5,008 nt of DNA from Deltaproteobacteria bacterium (GTDB taxonomy: Bacteria > Myxococcota_A > Polyangia > Haliangiales > Haliangiaceae): the NCBI GenBank assembly GCA_013696695.1, contig JACCYD010000639.1:1-5008 (forward strand). Direction: 5' to 3'. Numbering within the stretch: the stretch's first letter is position 1; each line of letters begins with the position of its first letter. The notes under the pieces are model-generated. The model ran no database searches. It had not been told where the DNA came from and was given only the letters and a program-made list of their open reading frames with translations. Of this stretch, positions 1 through 5,008 are shown piece by piece. The position numbers and the translations under genes are program-made.

Positions 1-920
1 CCGCCGACCAGCTCGAGAGAGCTGCCGCCGGTGGAGGCTTGCCGCCGCCGCCGCCCGAGCAGGCTCCCGGCGAGCCGCAGCCGCGCCTCGATTACGCGAA
101 CCTCGTGGTGGCGAATCCCGATGCACCGGCGCGCGGGCGGTTGATCCCAGCGCCGCGCGATGCGCACACCGAACAAGCTCGGATCGAGGCCGGCCGCGGG
201 CAGCTCCAGGTCGACATGCTCGCGTTGCCGCCCGGCTGCTCCGCGGCGTGGTCGCACACGTACGACTACGCGTTTGCCACCGACGGTGCGGTCGACGTGC
301 AGTCCGACGGTGCGTGGCACTCGATCGCGGTCACCGCGAGCGCGGCGACTGCACAGCTGCGGCACGTCGCGGTGCCGCGCGAGCAAGCCGACGTGTTCCG
401 GATCGCGACGATCTCGAACCCGTTTCTCGGGCCGCTGTTGCCGGGTCCGATCGATGTCTATGACCGGGGTCAGTTCCTGGTCACCAGCGTCGTCGAGTAC
501 GCGCCGCCTGGTGCGCGCGTCGAGATCGGGCTCGGCGTCGACGCCGCGATCAAGATCGCGCGCAACACCGAGTTTCGCGAGGAAGCCACCGGCATGTTGC
601 GCGGCTCGCTTCGCCTGCACCACACGGTGACCATCGACGTCGACAACGTGTCGGCTGCGCCGATCGAGCTCGAGATCCGCGAACGGGTGCCGGTGACGCG
701 CGAAGGGGAAGATGACATCGAGGTCACGCCCGGTCGGGTCGAGCCGGCCTGGGAGCCCTGGAAGCCGGATGCCGATGGGCCGCGGGCAGCGCGGTTGCGC
801 GGAGGCTATCGCTGGCGCATCGCGTTGCCGGCAGGACAGAAGACGACGCTGCGCGCCGCGTACGAGATCAAGATCTCGAGCAAGGCCGAGCTGGTCGGCG
901 GCAATCGGAGGGAGTCGTGA
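1..920 (+). CDS. DUF4139 (MuiA-family) protein, C-terminal part, 5' end outside window
   Basis: This is the 3' part of a DUF4139-domain gene. The frame is open from position 3 to the TGA at 918-920 with no stop upstream, so the gene very probably starts outside the window. A TTG at 39 is an in-frame codon and probably not the true start. The visible protein (about 305 residues) opens with a Gly/Pro-rich stretch including five consecutive prolines, likely a linker. A beta-rich DUF4139 C-terminal domain follows. Counting from the TTG, the family-type segments are GPIDVYDRG (about 136-144), a segment around IGLGVDAAIKIAR, and an IRERVPV segment followed by acidic residues. These line up with the same blocks in the next gene, so the two are paralogues. 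The family's molecular function is not firmly known; members are often labelled 'mucoidy inhibitor MuiA family'. The DUF4140 and coiled-coil parts expected in a full family member must lie upstream. The stop overlaps the next start, which implies translational coupling. Confidence 0.85.
   Translation, partial: ADQLERAAAGGGLPPPPPEQAPGEPQPRLDYANLVVANPDAPARGRLIPAPRDAHTEQARIEAGRGQLQVDMLALPPGCSAAWSHTYDYAFATDGAVDVQSDGAWHSIAVTASAATAQLRHVAVPREQADVFRIATISNPFLGPLLPGPIDVYDRGQFLVTSVVEYAPPGARVEIGLGVDAAIKIARNTEFREEATGMLRGSLRLHHTVTIDVDNVSAAPIELEIRERVPVTREGEDDIEVTPGRVEPAWEPWKPDADGPRAARLRGGYRWRIALPAGQKTTLRAAYEIKISSKAELVGGNRRES
907..914 (+). promoter_or_regulatory. Strong ribosome binding site for the second DUF4139 gene
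   Basis: The purine run GGAGGGAG lies at the very end of the upstream coding sequence. Its GGAGG core ends five bases before the GTG at 917. It is the clearest Shine-Dalgarno sequence in the window. It settles GTG 917 as the start of the second gene, which overlaps the upstream stop codon in the pattern GTGA. Confidence 0.8.
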
Positions 921-2497
921 GCGAGCCGGTCGTCGCATCCGCACCGGTCGCCGCGGTAACGGTGCTCGAGGATCGCGCCTCGGTGACGCGGCGGGGAACG
1001 ATCGCGCTCGCAGCGGGCCAGCACCGCCTCGAGATCGATCGCGTGTCGCCGATCCTCGTCGACAAGACGCTGTTCGCCACCGCAACCGGTGCGCGCGTGC
1101 TCGACGTCCGCTGCGAGCGTTATCTCGCGCCGTGGCGCGATCCGGAATCGGGCTCCGCGTCGCCGCCCGCCACGTTGCGTGCACAACGCGTCGAGCTCGA
1201 AGCGAAGCGCGACATCGTCGCGGCGCGCAGATCCGCCGCCGGTAGTGAAGCAACGGCACTCGCCGAGATCATGGAGGCCGCGCTGCGCGATCTCGCGGTC
1301 TCGGCTGCGCGCGGCATCTCCGCCGAGGCCGGCGTCGCGCAGCTCGCCGAGCTCGATCGCATCGAGGCCGCAGCCACCGTGCGGATCGTCGAAGCCACCC
1401 ACGAGCTCGCGGATCTCGAGCGCGAGCTCGCGCGGCTCGCCCACCGAATCCAGCGCGCCGAACACGAAGCCGGCGAACAAGCCGCGAGGATCGTCGTCGA
1501 CCTGGTCGCCGAGGCGGGCGAGGTCACGTTGTCGCTCGGCTACGTGGTTCCAGGGGCGGCATGGCGGCCGTATCACCGCGCGGTGCTCGATACTGCAACC
1601 AGCAAGGTCGAGTGGCAGACCACCGCGTGCATCTGGCAAGCGACCTGCGAGGACTGGGTCGATGCCGCGCTGACATGCTCGCTCGAGCGCCCGTCGCTCG
1701 GCGTCGAACCGCCCGATCTCGCCGATGACGAGCTGCGCGCTCGCCGCCGCTCGGATCAGGTCGTGGTCGAAGCGCGCGAGCAACAACACCAGACCACAGG
1801 GCTCGGGGCCTCGTCCGGTCCGCTCGAAGTCCCCGGCATCGACGACGGCGGCCTCGGGCTGACGCTAAAGGCGCCGAAGGCAACGATCCGCGCCGATGGC
1901 CGGCCGCATCGCGTCCCGGTCGGCGGATTCTCGGCCTCGGCGCAGCTCGCGCTGGTCGCCATCCCGCTGCGCTCGCCCTGGGTGCACCTGCGCGCGCGGC
2001 TCGTCAACCTGGGCACCACGCCACTACTCGCGGGTCCCGTCGATCTGGTGATGGCCTCGGGCTATGTCGGTCGCGCCGAGGTCGGGTTCGTCGCCGCGGG
2101 CGAGAAGTTCCATCTCGGGTTCGGCCCCGAATCCGACGTCCGCTTGCATCGCGACGAGACGCGCGAGCGCGACGACGCCGGCCTGCTCGGCGGCTGGAAC
2201 GTGCAGACCGTCCGCGTCGCGATCCGGTTGTCGAACCTCGGTGGCACCAAGCGCGCGATCGAGATCACCGAGCGCATCCCGCTCTCCGAAGTCGAGCAGG
2301 TCCAGATCGAGGCGTCGCCCCCCGACGCATTTCTGCTCGACGATGCGCCTGGCGGCGAGGAGATCACGCAGGTCACCGCGCGTGCGCTCGACGATCGCGG
2401 CATGGTGACGTGGGCCGTCGAGTTGCCTCCGTTCGGGCGCCGCGCCGTGACACTCGAGTATCGCGTCAAGAGCCAGCGCGGCGTCGCGGGGATCTGA
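917..2497 (+). CDS. MuiA-family protein with DUF4140 and DUF4139 domains
   Basis: This is a complete 526-residue protein, close to the usual length for the family. The N-terminal DUF4140 domain (about 10-75) carries the characteristic pattern of a VTVLEDRASVTRRG strand followed by an AAGQHRLEI strand. Residues about 84-190 are rich in Ala, Glu, Leu and Arg in heptad-like order (for example ADLERELARLAHRI) and form a predicted coiled coil. The DUF4139 domain follows from about 200. Its hallmarks are PGAAWRP (212-218), EDW then a LTCSLERPS-like strand (from 245), DGRPHRVPV (327-335), GPVDLV (from 373) and FGPESDV (from 402). I see no signal peptide or membrane segment, so it is probably cytoplasmic, although some family members are exported. 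The biochemical function is unknown; the 'mucoidy inhibitor' label comes from the family name and should not be read as a role here. Start choice rests on the strong ribosome binding site and the overlap with the preceding paralogue. Confidence 0.9.
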   Translation: MSEPVVASAPVAAVTVLEDRASVTRRGTIALAAGQHRLEIDRVSPILVDKTLFATATGARVLDVRCERYLAPWRDPESGSASPPATLRAQRVELEAKRDIVAARRSAAGSEATALAEIMEAALRDLAVSAARGISAEAGVAQLAELDRIEAAATVRIVEATHELADLERELARLAHRIQRAEHEAGEQAARIVVDLVAEAGEVTLSLGYVVPGAAWRPYHRAVLDTATSKVEWQTTACIWQATCEDWVDAALTCSLERPSLGVEPPDLADDELRARRRSDQVVVEAREQQHQTTGLGASSGPLEVPGIDDGGLGLTLKAPKATIRADGRPHRVPVGGFSASAQLALVAIPLRSPWVHLRARLVNLGTTPLLAGPVDLVMASGYVGRAEVGFVAAGEKFHLGFGPESDVRLHRDETRERDDAGLLGGWNVQTVRVAIRLSNLGGTKRAIEITERIPLSEVEQVQIEASPPDAFLLDDAPGGEEITQVTARALDDRGMVTWAVELPPFGRRAVTLEYRVKSQRGVAGI

Positions 2498-2501
2498 GGC
2501 C

Positions 2502-3422
2502 GTGAGCGACGAGACGCGAGCCAAAGCCCAAGCAGAGATGCTCGCGAACCGCGTCGTCAAGAACGCGAAGCATCTTGGCCGCTGGGCCGCGCGCGAGAAG
2601 ATCACGTGCTACCGGCTCTACGATCGCGACATCCCCGAGATCCCGGTGACGATCGACACCTACGCCGGCGCGCTGGTCATCAACGACTATCGCTTCGAGC
2701 GCGAGGCCACCGACACCTGGCTCGACGAGATGGCCGCGGCGGTCCAGAAGCAGCTCGACGCGACCGAGGTGTTCTTCAAGCGCAGGCTCCGTCACGATCG
2801 CCGCGAGGGCGAGCAATACGCGCGACTCGACACCACCGAGGCGTGGCGCACGGTCACCGAGGGCGGCCACACGTTCCGCGTCAACCTCGCCGATTACCTC
2901 GACACCGGCCTGTTCCTCGATCAGCGGATCACGCGCGCGAAGGCCGCGGCCGAGCCGGCGAAGACGATGCTCAACCTGTTCGCGTACACCGGCTCGTTCT
3001 CGGTCTACTGCGGCGCAGTGGGCATGCGCACGACGACGGTCGACATGTCGCGCACGTATCTCGACTTGGCGCACAAGAACCTCGAGCTCAACCGGCTGGA
3101 CAGCGAGCTTCTGCAATCAGACGTGCGCGAGTTCCTGCTCGCGGCGCGCAATGCCGGCCGCCGCTGGGATCTCGCGGTCGTCGATCCGCCGACGTTCTCG
3201 TCGAGCAAGCGAATGGATTACACGTTCGATGTCCAGCGCGATCACGCGGCGCTACTCGACGACGTCGCGGCCGTTGCCGACGTGATTCTATTTTCGACCA
3301 ACCGCAAGAAGTTCAAGCTGACGTGGGAGGGCTCTGGCGCAGAGATCGCCGACCTGACCTATGCGACCACGCCGCAGGACTTCAAGCACCGCCCGCACCA
3401 CGCGTATCGCATCAAGGTGTGA
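2502..3422 (+). CDS. rlmK: Stand-alone RlmK-type 23S rRNA (guanine-N7) methyltransferase
   Basis: This 306-residue class I SAM-dependent methyltransferase matches the C-terminal (RlmK) half of the fused E. coli RlmKL enzyme, which makes m7G2069 in 23S rRNA. Family landmarks recalled from E. coli are present in order: MLANRVVKN near the start (13-21), CYRLYDRDIPE, DYLDTGLFLDQRI (from 131), SAM motif I NLFAYTG (158-164), VDMSRTYLD with the acidic ribose-binding Asp at 181, the catalytic-loop type motif DPPTFSSSKRM (from 228), FDVQRDH, and FSTNRKKF (from 264). The C-terminus HRPHHAYRIKV replaces the E. coli end. No THUMP or RlmL domain is attached, so this is an unfused RlmK. GTG 2502 is chosen because it lies four bases after the upstream stop; ATG at 2538 (residue 13), where family similarity begins, is an alternative. 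The ribosome binding site is weak (GGGGA at 2488-2492). Membership of the enzyme family is well supported; the exact target base is inferred from homology. Confidence 0.88.
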   Translation: MSDETRAKAQAEMLANRVVKNAKHLGRWAAREKITCYRLYDRDIPEIPVTIDTYAGALVINDYRFEREATDTWLDEMAAAVQKQLDATEVFFKRRLRHDRREGEQYARLDTTEAWRTVTEGGHTFRVNLADYLDTGLFLDQRITRAKAAAEPAKTMLNLFAYTGSFSVYCGAVGMRTTTVDMSRTYLDLAHKNLELNRLDSELLQSDVREFLLAARNAGRRWDLAVVDPPTFSSSKRMDYTFDVQRDHAALLDDVAAVADVILFSTNRKKFKLTWEGSGAEIADLTYATTPQDFKHRPHHAYRIKV

Positions 3423-4038
3423 ACCTGGCGCGTAGCGCGCGGATCACGGTATCGACGGCCACGATCAGCCGCGGCTTGAACTCGACGAGCGCGGCGCCGA
3501 TCGCGCGCAGGTCGTCGGCCGACGGTGCGAGCAACGGGCGATGCGCGAGCACACGGGCGAGGCGGTGGGTGATCGCCTCGGGCTTGCGCAGGTCATCGGG
3601 TACGCCGTACGCGCGCAGCCGCTCGAGCAGCTTCGCGAACCGCGCGTCATCTCCCGGGTCGCGCCACGCGATCGCGGGGCTGGCATCGTGGGCGAGCCCG
3701 CGGGTGTACGCCTCGCGATACGCTGGCTCGTCGACCAGCACGCCATCGAGCAACAGCTCGACGCCGATGTGAGCAACGGCCCGACGGGGTCCGCGCGCGC
3801 AGTTGCGAGCGAGCAGCGCGGCGTCGAGCTCGCGCATCAGCCCGGTGACGACGGGTAGCGTGTGAAACGCAGCGTCGGTAGCGTGGTGGAGGTCGATGCC
3901 CACCGCGATATCGGGATCGTTGGCCTGGGCGACCCGCGCGCCCGACATCGTCGAGAAGTCGGGCAGCATCGCGCCGAGGACGACGCCGGGAGCGGCGGCT
4001 TGCCAGCTCGCGACGGCCGCATGACCAAAGAAGTTCAC
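3412..4038 (-). CDS. AcpH/DUF479-like protein, putative HD-type hydrolase
   Basis: This is a 208-residue minus-strand protein. Its first 100 residues resemble the acyl-carrier-protein phosphodiesterase family (AcpH, DUF479, about 190-200 residues). MNFFGH compares with MNFLAH of E. coli AcpH as I recall it, GAMLPDF (22-28) with GNLLADF, and GIDLHHATD (47-55) with GIHMHRRID. An AVAHIGVELLLDGVLV segment (87-102) aligns with the family's later Asp-containing helix. H6, D27, H51/H52, D55, H59, H90 and D98 are candidate metal ligands of an HD-like all-alpha fold. AcpH itself removes the 4'-phosphopantetheine group from holo-ACP, but identity is low and the second half diverges, so the activity here is not established. 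It could be a metal-dependent hydrolase with another substrate. GTG at 4038-4036 is chosen because it gives exactly the conserved family N-terminus. No clear ribosome binding site is visible: a GGAAG sits only one base away. Its stop lies inside the 3' end of the convergent methyltransferase gene. Confidence 0.72.
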   Translation of the reverse strand: MNFFGHAAVASWQAAAPGVVLGAMLPDFSTMSGARVAQANDPDIAVGIDLHHATDAAFHTLPVVTGLMRELDAALLARNCARGPRRAVAHIGVELLLDGVLVDEPAYREAYTRGLAHDASPAIAWRDPGDDARFAKLLERLRAYGVPDDLRKPEAITHRLARVLAHRPLLAPSADDLRAIGAALVEFKPRLIVAVDTVIRALRARFTP

Positions 4039-4066
4039 GCTTCCGTACTACCATCTCTGCAGACGC
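4039..4066. promoter_or_regulatory. 28-base spacer between divergent starts, presumed bidirectional promoter area
   Basis: This short spacer separates the GTG starts of the minus-strand AcpH-like gene and the plus-strand FGGY kinase. It is visibly less GC-rich than its flanks (TACTACCAT around 4046-4054). TACCAT at 4049-4054 fits a loose -10 pattern (TAnnnT) 12 bases before the kinase start, which would give a leaderless or very short-leader transcript. I find no convincing -35 box, operator repeat or Shine-Dalgarno sequence for either gene. The promoters must overlap each other or extend into coding sequence. Confidence 0.35.
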
Positions 4067-5008
4067 GTGCTGACCATCGGGATCGATCTCGGAACGCAGA
4101 GCTGCAAGGCGGTCGTATGCGACGAGGCGCTCGTCGTTCGTGGCGCACACTCGGTCGCGCTGTCGACAGCGTTTCCGGCGCCGGGCCACGCCGAACAAGA
4201 TCCGCGCGCGTGGGAAGCCGCGCTCGCCCCTGCGATCGCCGGTGCGCTCGCCGCGGCGAACGCAACGCCCGACGACATCGCGGCGATCGCGATCGTCGGC
4301 CAGCTCGATGGGTGCATCGCGGTCGATGCGGCGTGCCGGCCGCTACATCCCGCGCTGATCTGGCAGGATCGCCGCGCCGTCGACCAGATCGAGAACGCGC
4401 TGCGCGAGCGCGGCCCTGGAAGCGCCGTGGTCTATGGCCTGACGGGCCAGGTCGCGGATCCGAGTCACCTCGCCCCGAAGGCGGCGTGGCTGGCCGGGCA
4501 AGGCCTTCGCGCGGCGCGGTTCCATCAGCCGGTGAGCTATCTCGTCGAGCGGCTGACCGGCGAAGCCGTGTTCGATCTGTCGCTCGCATCCACCTGCATG
4601 CTGCTCGAGCTGTCGACGCAGACCTGGGCGCCGATGCTGCTCGAGGCGTTCGAGCTCGAGGCCTCGCAGCTCCCCGCGATCCGCAATACCTGCGATGTCG
4701 CGGGCGGTCTCACCGCGGACGGTGCGCGGCTCACCGGCCTGCCGCTCGGCACGCGCGTCGCCGTGGGCACCGGCGACGACTTCTCGAATCCGCTCGGCGC
4801 GGGCCTCGTCGCGCCCGGGCCGATCGCGGTCACGCTCGGCACCGCCGAGGTGGTCGGCACGATCGCGAGCACGTTGCTGATCGATCGCGCGGCCGAGCCC
4901 ATGGTCGAGACCCACGTCTATCCGAGCGGCGGCTTCTTCGTCGAGAATCCGGGCTGGCTCTCCGGCGGCGCGGTGCAATGGGCCGTCGAGCTGCTCGGCG
5001 TGCCGAAC
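4067..5008 (+). CDS. FGGY-family carbohydrate kinase (xylulokinase-like), 3' end outside window
   Basis: The first 314 codons of a sugar kinase of the FGGY family (normally about 480-500 residues) are present, and the frame is open to the right edge. Such enzymes transfer phosphate from ATP to a sugar or polyol in the cytoplasm. The N-terminal FGGY domain starts at once with the phosphate-binding motif IGIDLGTQSCKAVV (from residue 4, Asp7). Then come PGHAEQDPRAW (from 39), GQLDG (78-82), IWQDRRA (Trp99), PKAAWL (from 137) and a DLSLAS strand. The hinge and C-terminal domain begin near 230 with VGTGDD, where Asp237 aligns with the catalytic base of xylulokinase (GGGDN in E. coli XylB as I recall). 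LGTAE (257-261) stands in place of the usual LGTS. PGWLSGGAVQW follows close to the edge. GTG 4067 is the only possible start, as the frame has a stop at 4022-4024 and no other start codon between. There is no evident ribosome binding site. The substrate is uncertain; xylulose is only the nearest guess. Confidence 0.88.
   Translation, partial: MLTIGIDLGTQSCKAVVCDEALVVRGAHSVALSTAFPAPGHAEQDPRAWEAALAPAIAGALAAANATPDDIAAIAIVGQLDGCIAVDAACRPLHPALIWQDRRAVDQIENALRERGPGSAVVYGLTGQVADPSHLAPKAAWLAGQGLRAARFHQPVSYLVERLTGEAVFDLSLASTCMLLELSTQTWAPMLLEAFELEASQLPAIRNTCDVAGGLTADGARLTGLPLGTRVAVGTGDDFSNPLGAGLVAPGPIAVTLGTAEVVGTIASTLLIDRAAEPMVETHVYPSGGFFVENPGWLSGGAVQWAVELLGVPN

Noticed and set aside
806..1789. Long minus-strand open frame opposite the second DUF4139 gene
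   Set aside because: Its translation is low-complexity and Arg/Asp-rich with no family motif. It is the usual antisense shadow of a GC-rich gene whose plus-strand product has clear DUF4140/DUF4139 landmarks.
2024..3116. Minus-strand open frames opposite the end of the DUF4139 gene and the methyltransferase
   Set aside because: These are composition-driven shadows. Their translations show no motifs, and the opposite strand is fully explained by conserved genes.
3428..3439. Small inverted repeat GCGC-GTA-GCGC just after the methyltransferase stop as a terminator
   Set aside because: The stem is only four base pairs, there is no T-run on either strand, and it lies inside the coding end of the AcpH-like gene.
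2606..3772. 388-codon plus-strand open frame crossing the methyltransferase and the AcpH-like gene
   Set aside because: It is Arg/His/Ala-rich in the +2 frame of rlmK and then runs antisense to the next gene. It has no recognisable domain, while the other frames encode conserved proteins.
666..4660. Repeated GAGCTCGAG, GATCGC and GCGATCGC words scattered through the window, considered as a dispersed repeat or motif
   Set aside because: They fall in frame mainly as Glu-Leu-Glu or Ile-Ala/Asp-Arg codons and follow from strong GC-ending codon preference; there is no regular spacing or clustering outside genes.
4343..4978. 211-codon minus-strand open frame at the right end
   Set aside because: It lies entirely antisense to the FGGY kinase, whose ATP-site and catalytic motifs are clear. 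The antisense product is Arg/Ala/Glu-rich without motif.

Overview
The window is very GC-rich, with mostly G or C at third codon positions and frequent GTG starts. It is almost wholly coding. The content is chromosomal housekeeping and accessory metabolism. I see no transposase, phage gene, tRNA, rRNA or CRISPR repeat. A GC-rich proteobacterial-type genome such as a myxobacterium (Myxococcota) is the best guess from composition and the paired DUF4139 proteins, but the sequence does not prove it.

Layout, left to right. A plus-strand run of three tightly packed genes fills positions 1 to 3422. (1) The C-terminal part of a DUF4139 (MuiA-family) protein runs in from the left edge. (2) A complete second DUF4139/MuiA-family protein follows, with its DUF4140 N-terminal domain and a central coiled coil. 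It overlaps gene 1 by four bases (GTGA) and has a strong ribosome binding site. (3) A stand-alone RlmK-type 23S rRNA methyltransferase starts four bases after gene 2 stops. The spacing says the three are probably co-transcribed.

A minus-strand gene (3412-4038) converges on the methyltransferase gene with an 11-base 3' overlap. It looks like a distant relative of the acyl-carrier-protein phosphodiesterase (AcpH/DUF479) family. It is transcribed divergently, across a 28-base spacer, from a FGGY-family carbohydrate kinase that begins at GTG 4067 and runs off the right edge with 314 codons present. The kinase frame has no stop inside the window, so a simple ORF finder would miss it.

No clear shared pathway joins all five genes. 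The two DUF4139 paralogues are likely functional partners. The methyltransferase is probably in their operon by position only. The window holds no convincing undescribed system. The points most worth checking are the DUF4139 tandem pair, the unfused RlmK, the AcpH-like protein and the unusual substrate-pocket and nucleotide-site residues of the FGGY kinase.
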